From Paracoccaceae bacterium (lineage in GTDB: Bacteria; Pseudomonadota; Alphaproteobacteria; Rhodobacterales; Rhodobacteraceae), in the NCBI GenBank assembly GCA_028284605.1, contig JANQRL010000042.1, positions 1 to 64,000 of the forward strand: 64,000 nucleotides of DNA, read 5' to 3'. The translations under genes were made by a program, and so were the position numbers. Below are positions 47,191 through 56,968 of this stretch, in pieces. Position 1 is the stretch's first letter. Each line of letters begins with the position of its first letter. The notes under the pieces were generated by a model, which did no database searches, was not told the origin of the DNA, and saw only the letters and a program-made list of their open reading frames with translations.

Positions 47191-48540
47191 TCAGCTCTCG
47201 TAGGCGCGGGCCAGCCAGGTTTCCAGCCAGTGGATGCTGTAATCGCCGGTCTGGATCGCCTCTTCGTGCATGAGGTCGCGGAAGAGCGGGATCGTCGTCT
47301 CCACCCCGTCGACGATCAGCTCGCCGAGCGCGCGGTTGAGCCGGGCCAGCGCCTCTGGCCGGTCGCGGCCATGGACGATGAGCTTGCCGATCAGGCTGTC
47401 GTAGTAGGGTGGGATCGCATAGCCGTCATAGAGCCCGCTATCCATCCGCACGCCGAGGCCCCCGGGAGCGTGGAACTGGGTGATCCGGCCGGGCGAGGGG
47501 GCGAAATCGGGCAGCCGCTCGGCATTGATGCGGACCTCGATGGCATGGCCATTGAGCGCCAGGTCGTCCTGGGTGAAGGAGAGCGGCTCTCCGGCGGCGA
47601 CGCGGATCTGCTCGCGCACCAGGTCCTGGTCATAGACCGCCTCGGTCACCGGATGTTCGACCTGAAGCCGCGTGTTCATCTCGATGAAGTAGAAGGCGCC
47701 GTTTTCGTAGAGGAATTCGATGGTACCGGCGCCGATATAGTTGATCCGGGCGACGGCATCGGCGCAGATCTTGCCGATCCGGGCCCGTTCGTCGGCGGCG
47801 ATGGCCGGGCCGGGCGCCTCCTCGAAGACCTTCTGGTGGCGGCGTTGCAGCGAACAGTCCCGTTCGCCCAGATGCACCGCGCGCCCCTTGCCGTCGCCGA
47901 AGACCTGCACCTCGATATGGCGCGGCGTGGTGAGGTATTTCTCGATATAGACCTCATCGTTGCCGAAGGCGGCCTTGGCCTCGGCCCGGGCGGTCTGGAA
48001 GGCGGTCTCGATCTTCTCCGCGCTCTCGGCGACCTTCATGCCGCGCCCGCCGCCGCCGGCAGTGGCCTTGATGATGACCGGATAGCCGATTTCGCCCGCG
48101 ACGCTGCGGGCGGCGTCGAGATCGGGCACGCCGCCGTCCGAGCCCGGCACGCAAGGAACCCCGAGCGCCTTCATCGTGTCCTTGGCGGTGATCTTGTCGC
48201 CCATGATGCGGATATGCTCCGCCGTGGGGCCGATGAAGGTCAGCCCGTGATCCTCCACCACCTGGACGAATTGCGCGTTCTCGCTGAGGAAACCGTAGCC
48301 CGGGTGGATCGCTTGGGCGCCCGAGACTTCGCAGGCGGAGATGATCGCAGGGTAGCTGAGATAGCTCTGGGCGGCAGGGGGTGGGCCGATGCAGATCGCC
48401 TCGTCGGCCATGCGGACATGCATCGCGTCGGAATCGGCGGTGGAGTGCACGGCGACGCTGGCGATGCCCATCTCGCGGCAGGCGCGGACCACCCGGAGCG
48501 CGATCTCCCCGCGATTGGCGATGAGGATCTTGTCGAACAT
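47191..48540 (-). CDS. accC: Acetyl-CoA carboxylase, biotin carboxylase subunit
   Basis: 449 residues: [29 protein letters not shown]-grasp motif [33 protein letters not shown] and [16 protein letters not shown] are invariant in AccC. It carboxylates biotin on AccB using bicarbonate and ATP, the first step of fatty-acid synthesis. Two bases separate it from accB. Confidence 0.97.
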   Translation of the reverse strand: MFDKILIANRGEIALRVVRACREMGIASVAVHSTADSDAMHVRMADEAICIGPPPAAQSYLSYPAIISACEVSGAQAIHPGYGFLSENAQFVQVVEDHGLTFIGPTAEHIRIMGDKITAKDTMKALGVPCVPGSDGGVPDLDAARSVAGEIGYPVIIKATAGGGGRGMKVAESAEKIETAFQTARAEAKAAFGNDEVYIEKYLTTPRHIEVQVFGDGKGRAVHLGERDCSLQRRHQKVFEEAPGPAIAADERARIGKICADAVARINYIGAGTIEFLYENGAFYFIEMNTRLQVEHPVTEAVYDQDLVREQIRVAAGEPLSFTQDDLALNGHAIEVRINAERLPDFAPSPGRITQFHAPGGLGVRMDSGLYDGYAIPPYYDSLIGKLIVHGRDRPEALARLNRALGELIVDGVETTIPLFRDLMHEEAIQTGDYSIHWLETWLARAYES

Positions 48541-48542
48541 CG

Positions 48543-49049
48543 TCAGTCGATGATCATCAGCGGCGCGCCGTATTCCACCGGGCTGCCGTCTTCGACCAGA
48601 ACCCGGCGCACGGTACCGGAGCGGGGCGCCGGAATCTGGTTCATCGTCTTCATCGCCTCGATGATCAGCAGGGTCTCGCCCTCGCCGACCTCGGAGCCGA
48701 CTTTCACGAAGCTCGGCGCACCGGGTTCAGGCTGGAGATAGACGGTGCCGACCATGGGCGAGGTGACGGCGCCGGGATGGGCGGCGGGGTCGGGGCTGGC
48801 CTCGGTGGCGGGTGTCGGGTTCGCCGGGGCCGCTGCGGCCTGTGTCGGCGGGGCAGGGGCGGCGGGGGTCGTGGGGACCTGGATTTCGGCCACCGGCTGG
48901 GCCGGCTGGCGGGTCACGCGGACATTGAGGCTGCTGTCCTCGCCATAATCGCGTTTGACCTGCAATTCGGTCAGATCGTTCTCGCGCAGGAGTTCCGCCA
49001 GCGCGCGGATGAAGCTCACGTCGCTGTCATGGGGCGTCTTGTCGCTCAT
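48543..49049 (-). CDS. accB: Acetyl-CoA carboxylase, biotin carboxyl carrier protein
   Basis: 168 residues: N-terminal [22 protein letters not shown], a Pro/Ala linker (about 58-92), and a C-terminal biotinyl domain with the modified lysine in [10 protein letters not shown]. It shuttles carboxybiotin between AccC and the carboxyltransferase. It is upstream of accC in the leftward unit. Confidence 0.96.
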   Translation of the reverse strand: MSDKTPHDSDVSFIRALAELLRENDLTELQVKRDYGEDSSLNVRVTRQPAQPVAEIQVPTTPAAPAPPTQAAAAPANPTPATEASPDPAAHPGAVTSPMVGTVYLQPEPGAPSFVKVGSEVGEGETLLIIEAMKTMNQIPAPRSGTVRRVLVEDGSPVEYGAPLMIID

Positions 49050-49181
49050 CGAAATCCTCGGCCCGTTGCCACCTCGCCGCCGGTGGGCGCGAGTTGCACG
49101 GCGCCGCCCCGGGGATTTCGGGGCTTATACGCGACCCCGCAGGCGGGGAAAAGCGGCTCGGGCCGAAAACGGCGCCGGCGG

Positions 49182-49544
49182 TCAGCGGACCGCATCCTCC
49201 GGCGCCTCGGCGGCCGGCGCGGGCGCGGGGGCAGGCTCCGGTTTCGCTTGCGGCGTGGGCTCGGCGGCCGGCCGGCCCTCTTCGCTCGGCAGCATGGCGA
49301 CGCCGAAGGGTTTCAGCGTGCGCTGGCTTTCCGGCAGCGGCGCGCTTTCGGGCTTGGCCTCGGCGCGTGTCTGCGGCGTCAGCATGCCGGCGGAGATCGT
49401 CGCCTGCTGACTGAGGCTCGGCGGCATCGGCAGGGGAATGTCAGGGCGCGGGTCGCGCGTGGTCGCGACAGCATCGGCCGTGGGCCGCTGATCGGGGACG
49501 ATCTGCGGCGCAGGCGACAGGCCCATGGGCGGTATCGTGTCCAT
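49182..49544 (-). CDS. Hypothetical Pro/Ala-rich protein upstream of accB
   Basis: 120 residues, low complexity: Pro, Ala and Glu dominate, especially the tail (PTPQAKPEPAPAPAPAAEAPE). No signal peptide, transmembrane helix or known domain. CGGAG lies seven bases before the ATG, which supports translation. The 132-bp gap to accB contains a GC-rich inverted stretch but nothing I can name. It may be a disordered linker-type protein or a chance frame in GC-rich DNA. Confidence 0.5.
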   Translation of the reverse strand: MDTIPPMGLSPAPQIVPDQRPTADAVATTRDPRPDIPLPMPPSLSQQATISAGMLTPQTRAEAKPESAPLPESQRTLKPFGVAMLPSEEGRPAAEPTPQAKPEPAPAPAPAAEAPEDAVR

Positions 49545-49743
49545 CTCTGGCTCCGGTCTTCAGAGCCCCCAACCGATCGTTAATCTAAGGGCCGGTGGTA
49601 ACCGGACCGTTAACGGCGACGGGTTTCTGCGGGGATGGTTAATGCGGGTTGAGGAGAGCGGCACGCGGTTCAACAAAAAAACGCTCCTGTCGCTGTGTCT
49701 CGCTGATCTCGGTTTTCTTCATGAGAGGACAGCTCCGCTCTTT

Positions 49744-49948
49744 CCCGCCCGGAATCAAGCCGAAGGCGCCGGGGTCGTCATTGATCGCGCCATCGGTCCG
49801 AGCGACCAATGACGACGACAGACCGTCCGGCGGGCTGGCGATATGGTGAAGCTGGGCGCAGAGTTCTGAGCAGGGGATGTGCTTGGCGGGCATTAATCGC
49901 GGTAGCTCAGCCGCTGGATCGCCATCCCCCGGTCTGTCGATGCCCGGC
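49744..49948. repeat. Dispersed intergenic repeat with inverted ends, copy 1
   Basis: The core (about 49815-49948) begins GACAGACCGTCCGGCGGGCT and ends in the reverse-complementary AGCCC-type arm finishing GGTCTGTCGATGCCCGGC (49931-49948). About 75-80 per cent of the bases match copy 2 at 60.45-60.60 kb, including GGATCGCCA and TAGCTCAGCCGC. This copy has an extra segment at about 49776-49816 that itself forms a hairpin (TCGTCATTG with CAATGACGA). It lies between the hypothetical gene upstream of accB and livF. No coding capacity is evident in 49545-50017. Confidence 0.72.
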
Positions 49949-50001
49949 TTCCGATGCACCAGGACCACCTCCACGTCTTGGCGGCGTCCGGTGCATCGAA
50001 G
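49948..50001 (-). terminator. Inverted repeat downstream of livF
   Basis: CTTCCGATGCACC (49948-49960) pairs with GGTGCATCGAAG (49990-50001), a 12-bp stem with one bulge and a 29-base loop, placed just beyond the livF stop on the strand transcribed leftwards. A transcription end or mRNA-stabilising structure is plausible. No T-run follows. Confidence 0.4.
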
Positions 50002-50017
50002 CGGATGTCAGGCCACG

Positions 50018-50773
50018 TCAAATCGCCAGATACTGCTCGCGCAACTCCTCGTCGTCGAGCACATCCTGGGCCGAACCGTCATAGACCACCTTGCCGGTAT
50101 CGAGGATCACCGACCGGTCGGCGAGCTTCAGCGCCGCGATGGCGTTCTGCTCGACGATGATCGTGGTGATGCCCTGATCGCGGATCACTTCGAGGGTCTT
50201 GGCGATCTCCTGAACGATGACCGGGGCAAGCCCCTCGTAAGGCTCGTCGAGGAGCAGGACCTTGATGTCGCGCGCCAACGCCCTTGCGATGGAGAGCATC
50301 TGCTGTTCGCCCCCCGACAGCGTCACCCCGTCCTGGGTGCGCCGTTCGCCGAGCCGCGGAAAGAGCTCGTAAAGCCGTTGCAGCGACCAGCCATGGGGCG
50401 GGGCGATCTGGGCGAGCTTGAGGTTTTCCTCCACCGTGAGGCCCGGAATGATCCGCCGGTCCTCGGGCACGAAACCGATGCCGAGGGAGGCGGCCTCGTA
50501 GCTCTTCTTTTCATGGAGCGGCTGATGGTCGAGCCAGATTTCGCCGTGCCGCAGTTCCGGGTCGTCGAGCCGGGCGATGGTGCGGAGCGTCGAGGTCTTG
50601 CCCGCGCCATTGCGGCCCAGAAGTGCCAGGATCTCGCCCTCATGGATGTTGAACGAGATATTCTGAACGATGTAGCTCTCGCCGTAATAGGCCTCGATCT
50701 CCCAGACGCTGAGGAAGGCCGGCGCGGTGGCGGCGTGGTTGGCATTGGGGTTGAAGTCGGGCTTGGCTTTCAT
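50018..50773 (-). CDS. livF: Branched-chain amino acid-type ABC transporter ATPase
   Basis: 251 residues from MKAKPDFNPNANHAATAPAFLSVWEIEAYYGESYIVQNISF. Walker A GRNGAGKTS, signature LSGGEQQMLSIARAL, Walker B KVLLLDEPYEGLAPV, H-loop IVEQNAIAAL: the LivF type. It energises the importer encoded by the following liv genes. It is the last gene of the leftward operon and is separated from livG by a 40-base hairpin region. Confidence 0.92.
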   Translation of the reverse strand: MKAKPDFNPNANHAATAPAFLSVWEIEAYYGESYIVQNISFNIHEGEILALLGRNGAGKTSTLRTIARLDDPELRHGEIWLDHQPLHEKKSYEAASLGIGFVPEDRRIIPGLTVEENLKLAQIAPPHGWSLQRLYELFPRLGERRTQDGVTLSGGEQQMLSIARALARDIKVLLLDEPYEGLAPVIVQEIAKTLEVIRDQGITTIIVEQNAIAALKLADRSVILDTGKVVYDGSAQDVLDDEELREQYLAI

Positions 50774-50793
50774 CGGAGCGCTCCGTTGCCTCT

Positions 50794-50833
50794 GGGCGGG
50801 TCGAGAATTTTCGCGAAAATTCTGCCCCCGCCC
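50794..50833 (-). promoter_or_regulatory. Intercistronic palindrome between livG and livF
   Basis: AGAATTTTCGCGAAAATTCT (50804-50823) is a perfect 20-bp palindrome, extended outside by GGGCGGG and CCCGCCC arms. It belongs to the TTCGCGAA family also seen at 9.9 and 53.9 kb. As RNA it would be a very stable hairpin between livG and livF. Confidence 0.6.
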
Positions 50834-51591
50834 TATACCTGCGCCTCGCCCAGATAGGCTTCGCGCACCTTTGGATTGCCGCGGATATTCTCCGGCGTGT
50901 CCTCCACGAGCGGAGAGCCCTGGGCCAGCACCGTGATCCGTTCGGCGAGAGAAAAGACCACATGCATATCGTGTTCGATGATGCACATGGTCAGCCCGCG
51001 CTTGTCGCGGATTTCCTTCAGAAGATCGATCGTGTTGTTGGTATCCGCCCGGGCCATTCCGGCGGTGGGCTCGTCGAGGAGCAGGAGGCGGGGCTGCTGG
51101 ACAAGACACATCGCCATCTCGAGCCGTCGCTTGTCGCCGCGGGAGAGCGCCGAGGCCAGCATGGCGGACTTCTCCAGCATCCGGACGTCCTCAAGGATGT
51201 GCTCGGCCTGAGCCTTGATCTCCGGCTCCTGATCGACGCTCTCGATCGCATGCATTCGGAACGCCCCGTCGCGCTTGGCGAAACAAGGGATCAGGACGTT
51301 CTCCAGCACTGTGAGATCGGCGAAGATCTCCGGCGTCTGGAACACGCGGGAGATGCCCATCTGGTTGATCTCATGGGGTTTCCGCCCCAGCACCGACTGG
51401 CCGTCGAACATCACCGAACCCGAATCCGGGATCAGCTTGCCGACCAGGCAGTTGAGCAGCGTCGACTTGCCGGCGCCGTTGGGCCCGATGATCGCGTGGC
51501 AGGTCTGCTCGGCGACGCTGAGATTGACGTCGCCCAGGGCCTGGAGCCCGCCGAACCGCTTGTTCACGCCTTTGACTTCGAGAATGCCCAT
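50833..51591 (-). CDS. livG: Branched-chain amino acid-type ABC transporter ATPase
   Basis: 252 residues from MGILEVKGVNKRFGGLQALGD behind GAGGGA. Walker A GPNGAGKST, the LivG-type FQTPEIFADLTVLENV segment, signature region ALSRGDKRRLEMAMCL (divergent from LSGGQ) and Walker B LLLLDEPTAGMARAD. It pairs with LivF. The divergence of the signature is seen in related urea/amide and branched-chain systems. Confidence 0.92.
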   Translation of the reverse strand: MGILEVKGVNKRFGGLQALGDVNLSVAEQTCHAIIGPNGAGKSTLLNCLVGKLIPDSGSVMFDGQSVLGRKPHEINQMGISRVFQTPEIFADLTVLENVLIPCFAKRDGAFRMHAIESVDQEPEIKAQAEHILEDVRMLEKSAMLASALSRGDKRRLEMAMCLVQQPRLLLLDEPTAGMARADTNNTIDLLKEIRDKRGLTMCIIEHDMHVVFSLAERITVLAQGSPLVEDTPENIRGNPKVREAYLGEAQV

Positions 51592-51602
51592 CTTGCGTCC
51601 CT

Positions 51603-52805
51603 CTATTCGGCCGGTTTCACGGGGTCGCCCTCGGCCGCGTCGCGCTTGCCGCGGCGGCGGAACAGACGGCCGAGGCGCTGGCCGCCCTCGACGAGGCCGC
51701 CGGGCAGGAAGATCACCACGAGCATGAACATGATCCCGAGCGTCAGGTGCCAACCCTTGCCCACGAAGGGGTAGATCATCGAGATCACCACATTCTCCAG
51801 CCCGTCCGGCAGGAAGGCGAACCAGCCTTCCAGGACGGTCCGGTTGATCGTCGAAAAGATGCTCTCGAAATACTTGATGACGCCGGCCCCGAGCACCGGC
51901 CCGATCAGGGTGCCGGCGCCGCCCAGGATGGTCATCAGCACGACCTCGCCGGAGGCGGTCCAGAGCATCCGCTCGGCGCCCGCGAGGGGATCCATCGCTA
52001 CCATCAGCCCGCCGGCGAGCCCGGCATACATGCCCGAGATCACGAAGGCGGCGAGCGTGTAGGGCTTCGGGTTGAGCCCGGTATAGCTCATCCGCTGCTG
52101 GTTCGACTTCACCGCGCGGAGCATGATCCCGAAGGGCGAGCGGAAGAGCCGGATCGCGAGGTAGAAGGCCAGGATCATCGCCACCGCCGCGATGTAATAG
52201 CCCGCATTGAACGTGAAGACCCAGTTGCCGAGGGCCAGTTCGAGACTGTCCCGGGTCTCCAGCCCGAAGAGATGCGGCACCGGGATATTGCCCGCCTCGG
52301 TCACGCTCTCGCCGAGGATGCGCGGGTCGTTGAGGCGCAGTTGCAATCCGGTCTCCCCGCCGGTGATCGGGGTCAGGACGGAATAGGCGAGCGCGTAGCA
52401 CATCTGCGCGAAGGCGAGCGTCAGGATCGAGAAGTAGATGCCGGAGCGCCTGAGCGACACATAGCCGATGATGAGGGACACCAGGGCGGCAACGAGGATC
52501 GAGACCAGGATTGCCGGAATGATGTTCATCGTCAGCAGCTTCATCATCCAGACCCCGGCATAGGAGCCGATGCCGATGAAGGCGGCGTGGCCGAAGCTCA
52601 GATAGCCGGTGAGCCCGAAGAGGATGTTGAACCCGATGGCAAAGATCGAGAAGATCACGAAGCGCTGCAGCAGGTCCGGGTAGCCGGCATTGAATTGCGC
52701 CAGCGCCGAGGTTTCCGGGAACGGGTTCAAAAGGAACGGCGCGAACATCGTCAGGCCGATCACGATGAGGAGCAACTGGAAGTCTTTGCGGGTGAGACCC
52801 AGCAT
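51603..52805 (-). CDS. livM: Branched-chain amino acid-type ABC transporter permease
   Basis: 400 residues, hydrophobic throughout with about ten helices; N-terminal [24 protein letters not shown], the [22 protein letters not shown] motif and [21 protein letters not shown] of the LivM family. The C-terminal tail is basic and cytoplasmic ([15 protein letters not shown]). It forms the channel with LivH, encoded three bases upstream. Confidence 0.93.
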   Translation of the reverse strand: MLGLTRKDFQLLLIVIGLTMFAPFLLNPFPETSALAQFNAGYPDLLQRFVIFSIFAIGFNILFGLTGYLSFGHAAFIGIGSYAGVWMMKLLTMNIIPAILVSILVAALVSLIIGYVSLRRSGIYFSILTLAFAQMCYALAYSVLTPITGGETGLQLRLNDPRILGESVTEAGNIPVPHLFGLETRDSLELALGNWVFTFNAGYYIAAVAMILAFYLAIRLFRSPFGIMLRAVKSNQQRMSYTGLNPKPYTLAAFVISGMYAGLAGGLMVAMDPLAGAERMLWTASGEVVLMTILGGAGTLIGPVLGAGVIKYFESIFSTINRTVLEGWFAFLPDGLENVVISMIYPFVGKGWHLTLGIMFMLVVIFLPGGLVEGGQRLGRLFRRRGKRDAAEGDPVKPAE

Positions 52806-52808
52806 GGC

Positions 52809-53840
52809 TTATTCCTCCATCACGCCCTTGCGGCCCATCAGGCCGCGCGGGCGGGTCAGCAGAATGATGATCGCGACGAGATAGATGACGATCTGGTTGA
52901 GCCCCGGCAGAAGGTCGAGCACCTGGGGCATGGAGGCGAAGCTCTCCAGGATGCCGAGGACGAAGCCCGCGAGCACCGCGCCCGGCAGGCTTCCCATGCC
53001 GCCGACGACGACCACGACGAAGCTCAGAACGAGGAAATTCATCCCCATATTGTAGTTGGGCGATATGATCGGCGTGTACATCACCCCCGCGAGCCCCGCG
53101 ACGATGGCGGCGATGGCGAAGACGATCGTGAAGCGCCGGTCGATATTGATGCCGAGGATGCCCACCGTCTCGCGGTCCGCCATGCCGGCCCGGACCACCA
53201 TGCCGAAGGTGGTGAATTGCAGGAAGGCGAAGACCGCGGCGACGATGAAGACGGTGAAGCCGAAATAGACCAGCCGCCAATAGGGGTAGAGGATGGTATT
53301 CGCGTCGAAGCCGAGCAGAAGCCCGAAATCGAACGAGCCGCGGAACGCCTCCGGCGCCGGGGTCGGGATCGGGTTGGCGCCGTAGAAATACTTGATGATC
53401 TCCTGAAGCACGATGGCGAGGCCGAAGGTCACCAGAATCTGGTCGGCATGGGGGCGCTTGTAGAAATGCTTGATGAGCCCGCGTTCCATGGCGAGCCCGA
53501 TGAACCCCATGACCGGGATCGCAAGCAGGATGGCAAGCGGCACCGACCAGTCGATGATCGCGGCCCCCGTCGCCTCGCCGAACCATTCGTAGACGTAAGG
53601 CACCTCCCGCATCAGGGGGTTGCCGAGGAAATCGGTCTCGCCCGGCACCGCGACCTCGTGGCTGAGATTGAGGATGCGGTTCAGCGTGACCGCGCAGAAG
53701 GAGCCGAGCATGAAGAGCGCGCCATGGGCGAAATTGACCACGCCAAGGGTGCCGAAGATCAGCGTGAGGCCAAGCGCGATCAGCGCATAGGCCGAGCCCT
53801 TGTCGAGCCCGTTCAGGATCTGAAGGATGATTGCGTCCAT
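52809..53840 (-). CDS. livH: Branched-chain amino acid-type ABC transporter permease
   Basis: 343 residues: LQILNGLDKGSAYALIALGLTLIFGTLGVVNFAHGALFMLGSF is the LivH N-terminus, and VVVVGGMGSLPGAVLAGFVLGILESF the C-terminal part. A hydrophilic loop (about 55-85) carrying NRILNLSHEVAVPGETDFLGN is longer than in E. coli LivH. It follows the binding-protein gene across a strong hairpin. Confidence 0.93.
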   Translation of the reverse strand: MDAIILQILNGLDKGSAYALIALGLTLIFGTLGVVNFAHGALFMLGSFCAVTLNRILNLSHEVAVPGETDFLGNPLMREVPYVYEWFGEATGAAIIDWSVPLAILLAIPVMGFIGLAMERGLIKHFYKRPHADQILVTFGLAIVLQEIIKYFYGANPIPTPAPEAFRGSFDFGLLLGFDANTILYPYWRLVYFGFTVFIVAAVFAFLQFTTFGMVVRAGMADRETVGILGINIDRRFTIVFAIAAIVAGLAGVMYTPIISPNYNMGMNFLVLSFVVVVVGGMGSLPGAVLAGFVLGILESFASMPQVLDLLPGLNQIVIYLVAIIILLTRPRGLMGRKGVMEE

Positions 53841-53914
53841 CGTCGCGCCCGCCCCCTCGCGGTCTGTTCAGTCGTGCCGTCCCCCGCGCCTTTGGCGGGA
53901 GACGGCTGGATCCT

Positions 53915-53952
53915 GGCGGGGGCCGATTTTTCGCGAAAAATCGCGCCCCGCC
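53915..53952 (-). promoter_or_regulatory. Intercistronic palindrome between the binding-protein gene and livH
   Basis: GATTTTTCGCGAAAAATC (53925-53942) is a perfect palindrome enclosed by GGCGGGG and CCCCGCC arms. It is the same modular design as at 50.8 kb. Directly after a solute-binding-protein gene such a hairpin usually raises the relative level of the binding-protein message; that role is inferred. Confidence 0.6.
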
Positions 53953-53958
53953 CGAAGG

Positions 53959-55320
53959 TCAGGCTCCGGCGTTGCAGGCGCCAAGCTCGCCGCCCGCGAA
54001 TTGCGGGTGATCGTGCGGGTAGGTGACCTGTTCGACCGGCGTGACCTCGATGATCTCCACGAGATCGAACTCGTTCTCCGGGTTCTCCTTGCCGCGCACC
54101 ACCACGACATCCTTGAAGCACTGGTGGTCGTCGGCGCGGTAGAGCGTCGGGCCGTTGCCGAGCCCGTCGAATTCGAACCCTTCCAGGGCCTCGACCACGG
54201 CGCAGGGGTTGAAGCTCCCGGCGCGGTTCACCGCATCGGCGTAGAGCATCACCTGGCAATAGACCGTGTGCGCGGCCTGGGACGGCGGGAAGCCGTATTT
54301 CTCGCCGAAGGAGCGCACGAAGGCGTTGGTCCCGGTATATTTCGCGCCGAGCTGGTTTTCGAGTTTCCAGTCCCAGTTCTGCGAGCCGATGATCCCCTTG
54401 ATGTTCGGGCCGGCGCCGCGGGCCATCAGTTCGGAATAGAGCGGCACGACGATCTGGAAATCCCGACCATTGGCCTGGGCCTCGCGCAGGCCGAACTGCA
54501 CCGCGTTGGTCAGCGAGTTGACCATGTCGCCGCCGTAATGGACCAGGACCAGAGTGTCGGCGCCCGATTGCAGGACCGGGGTGATGTAGGACGAGAAATC
54601 GCCCGCGCCGACCGGGGTCAGCACCTTCTCGACGGTCTCCCAGCCCTTGGATTCGGTGGCTTCCTGCACCGCCTGTTCGGTGGTGTAGCCCCAGTTGTAG
54701 TCCGCCGTCAGGTAATAGGCCTTGCGGTCGGTGCCGTATTGATCGGCGAGGATCGGCGCGAGCGCCGCGCCCGACATGTAGGAGTTGAAGAAGTGGCGGA
54801 AGCCGTTGGCGCGGCGGTCCTTGCCGGTGGTGTCGTTGGCGTGCGTCAGACCGGCCATGAAGATGACCCCGGCATCCTGGCAGAGCGCCTGCACCGCCAC
54901 GGCCGGACCGGAGGAGGAGCCGCCGGTGATCATCACCGCGCCGTCCTTTTCGATCATTGAGCGGGCCGAGGCGCGGGCGCGGTCGGTATTGGTCGCGGTG
55001 TCGCCGGTGACGAATTCCACCCGCTTGCCCATGATCCCGTTGCCCTCGAGCGTCTGGGACGAGAAGGTCTGCATCATGCCGCCGTCGCCGCCGCCATTGA
55101 GATGCTCGGCCACCAGTTCCAGCGCGCGGAGCTGGTCGGCGCCTTCATCGGCATAAGGCCCGGATTGTGGCACGTTGAAGCCCAGGGTGACGCTGTCGCC
55201 GGTGGGCTCGTTGGTGAAGGCCGCGGCGGGCGAGGTGAAGATCGTCGGCAGGGCGAGGCCCGCGCCGGTAACCGCGCCGGCCTTCAGAAGCCCGCGGCGC
55301 GAAAGAGTGCCTTTGGTCAT
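53959..55320 (-). CDS. Substrate-binding protein of the liv-type ABC transporter (Tat-exported)
   Basis: 453 residues from MTKGTLSRRGLLKAG, a twin-arginine signal (SRRGLLK) followed by a hydrophobic stretch ending SPAAA. GGGAGGA precedes the ATG. The mature part has the Leu/Ile/Val-binding fold (VTLGFNVPQSGPYADEGADQLRALELVAEHLN, MITGGSSSGPAVAVQALCQDAGV). The substrate is not evident; amino acids, amides or short organic acids are possible. Several cysteines are present, unusual for the family. Confidence 0.88.
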   Translation of the reverse strand: MTKGTLSRRGLLKAGAVTGAGLALPTIFTSPAAAFTNEPTGDSVTLGFNVPQSGPYADEGADQLRALELVAEHLNGGGDGGMMQTFSSQTLEGNGIMGKRVEFVTGDTATNTDRARASARSMIEKDGAVMITGGSSSGPAVAVQALCQDAGVIFMAGLTHANDTTGKDRRANGFRHFFNSYMSGAALAPILADQYGTDRKAYYLTADYNWGYTTEQAVQEATESKGWETVEKVLTPVGAGDFSSYITPVLQSGADTLVLVHYGGDMVNSLTNAVQFGLREAQANGRDFQIVVPLYSELMARGAGPNIKGIIGSQNWDWKLENQLGAKYTGTNAFVRSFGEKYGFPPSQAAHTVYCQVMLYADAVNRAGSFNPCAVVEALEGFEFDGLGNGPTLYRADDHQCFKDVVVVRGKENPENEFDLVEIIEVTPVEQVTYPHDHPQFAGGELGACNAGA

Positions 55321-55519
55321 GCTTGTCCTCCCTGTCATGACACCCGGACCCGATGCTGTAACGGGCCCGAGACGCTTTACAGCGCTGCGCAAGTATCGTC
55401 GCGGTTCTGAAAAGAACTCAACAAGTCCCGAAGACAGAAGGAAATTTTTGTAAAGACCTACACGCTGCATTGCCGTAATGTGTAAACAGCTTTTCGCGCA
55501 ATCGCAGAAAGACACTGAA
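55321..55519. promoter_or_regulatory. Divergent control region of the ABC transporter and XRE regulator
   Basis: Two features stand out in the AT-rich 199-bp gap. One is an interrupted dyad GCTGTAA (55355-55361) and TTACAGC (55377-55383) near the binding-protein start. The other is TTTTTGTAAAG (about 55446) and GTGTAAACAG (about 55480) closer to the regulator. Either could be the binding site of the XRE protein. No certain -35/-10 pair is assigned. Confidence 0.35.
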
Positions 55520-56881
55520 ATGGCACGCACTTCCCGCCGCGCCGGGGGCGCCCGGCGCCCGGACCGAACCGATCACGAACCCGGTGGTGCCGCGGCGCCG
55601 CATATCGGCAGCCGGATTCGCGAGCGCCGGATGGATCGCGGCCTCCGCCAGGCCGATCTGGCGCGGGAGGCCGGCATCTCGCCTTCCTATCTCAACCTGA
55701 TCGAGCACAATAAACGGCGGATCGGCGGCAAGCTCCTGAACGATATCGCCCGCGCGCTGGGGGTGGAGGCCCAGAGCCTCGCCGACGGTGCGGAATCGGC
55801 GCTGGTCGATGCGCTGGGCGCCGCCGCCGCGCGGCTGCCCGAGGCGCAGCCGGAGTTGGCCCGGGCCGAGGAGGTGGCGAGCCGGTTCCCCGGCTGGACC
55901 GGGCTCATCGCGGCGCAGGACCGCCGGATCGGGGCGCTGGAGGCGCGGCTCACCGCGCTGGCGGACCGAATGGCCCATGACCCGGCGCTGGCGGCCTCGC
56001 TCCACGAGGTGATCTCTTCGGTCACTGCGATCCGCTCCACCGCCGCGATCCTCGCCGGCGACGAGGGGCTCGACAGCGACTGGCGCCAGCGCTTTCACCG
56101 CAATCTCCACGGCGACAGCGAACGCTTGGCGGAGAGCAGCCAGGCCCTGGTCCGCTATCTCGAGGACGCCGATAGCGACCGCGCCGCGCCGCTCAGTGCG
56201 CAGGAGGAACTGGCGGCGTTTCTGAGCGCTGAGGGCTGGCACCTTCCGGCGCTGGAAGGGCCCGAGCCGGCGGCGCCGGAAACGGTCATCGAAAGGGCCA
56301 AATCCCTGCGCAGCCGGGCCGGGCGGGCACTCGCCGCCCGCTGGCTCGCGCGCTATCGGGAGGATGCGGCAGCGCTGCCCGTTGCGGCCCTTGAGGCCGC
56401 GTTGGGCAGCGCCCCCTCAGACCTCGCGGAACTCGCCACTGCCCTTGGGGCCGACCTGCCTCGGGTCCTGCGCCGCATCGCCTGCCTGCCGGAACGGCCG
56501 GGCACCGGCCCCTACGGTCTCGCGATCTGCGACGGCGCCGGGGCGGTGACGCTCCTGAAACCCGTTGCAGACTTCACACTGCCGTTCACCACCGGGGCCT
56601 GCCCGCTCTGGCCGCTCTTCGAGGCGCTGAGCCGCCCGGGCCAGCCGATCCGCGCGGAGGCGGAGCTTCCGGGCGTGCCGGGCGCGCGGTTTCTCTGCCA
56701 CGCAGTCGCCCATGTCGCGCCGCCCGCCCGGTTCGGGGCGCCGCCGGTTCTGGAGGCGACGATGCTGGTCCAGCCCTGGTCCGGCGCCGCGATGGTCGAG
56801 ACCCGGCCGGTCGGTCCGGGCTGCCACATCTGCCCGCGCACGGAATGCGCGGCCCGGCGCGAGCCCTCGCTGCTCTCCTGA
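55520..56881 (+). CDS. XRE-family regulator of the DUF2083 (short-chain acyl-CoA) group
   Basis: 453 residues from MARTSRRAGGARRPD; 14 extra residues are possible from 55478. The N-terminal helix-turn-helix (IGSRIRERRMDRGLRQADLAREAGISPSYLNLIEHNKRRIGGKLLNDIARALG, about 30-85), a central helical region and the C-terminal Cys motif CHICPRTECAARREPS are typical of ScfR/RamB/PrpC-type regulators. These commonly sense acyl-CoA metabolism. It is divergent from the liv-type transporter, its likely target. Confidence 0.88.
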   Translation: MARTSRRAGGARRPDRTDHEPGGAAAPHIGSRIRERRMDRGLRQADLAREAGISPSYLNLIEHNKRRIGGKLLNDIARALGVEAQSLADGAESALVDALGAAAARLPEAQPELARAEEVASRFPGWTGLIAAQDRRIGALEARLTALADRMAHDPALAASLHEVISSVTAIRSTAAILAGDEGLDSDWRQRFHRNLHGDSERLAESSQALVRYLEDADSDRAAPLSAQEELAAFLSAEGWHLPALEGPEPAAPETVIERAKSLRSRAGRALAARWLARYREDAAALPVAALEAALGSAPSDLAELATALGADLPRVLRRIACLPERPGTGPYGLAICDGAGAVTLLKPVADFTLPFTTGACPLWPLFEALSRPGQPIRAEAELPGVPGARFLCHAVAHVAPPARFGAPPVLEATMLVQPWSGAAMVETRPVGPGCHICPRTECAARREPSLLS

Positions 56882-56968
56882 CCGCCGGTTTCCGCACAGC
56901 TTTGACAATCCGTCCGACGCGGCGCGATAAGGGGCAACAGCATCCATGGCCAGGGGAGGGGCGATGGA

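Noticed and set aside
49890-49925. tRNA-like stretch GGTAGCTCAGCCGCTGGATC in repeat copy 1
   Set aside because: It resembles a tRNA D-arm, but no acceptor stem, anticodon arm or GGTTCGAATCC T-arm follows; the same segment in copy 2 differs at key positions. It is part of the dispersed repeat.
50833-53586. 917-codon minus-strand frame joining livG to upstream sequence
   Set aside because: Only its last 252 codons match an ABC ATPase; the rest is out-of-frame translation of livM and livH, which have their own starts and ribosome sites.
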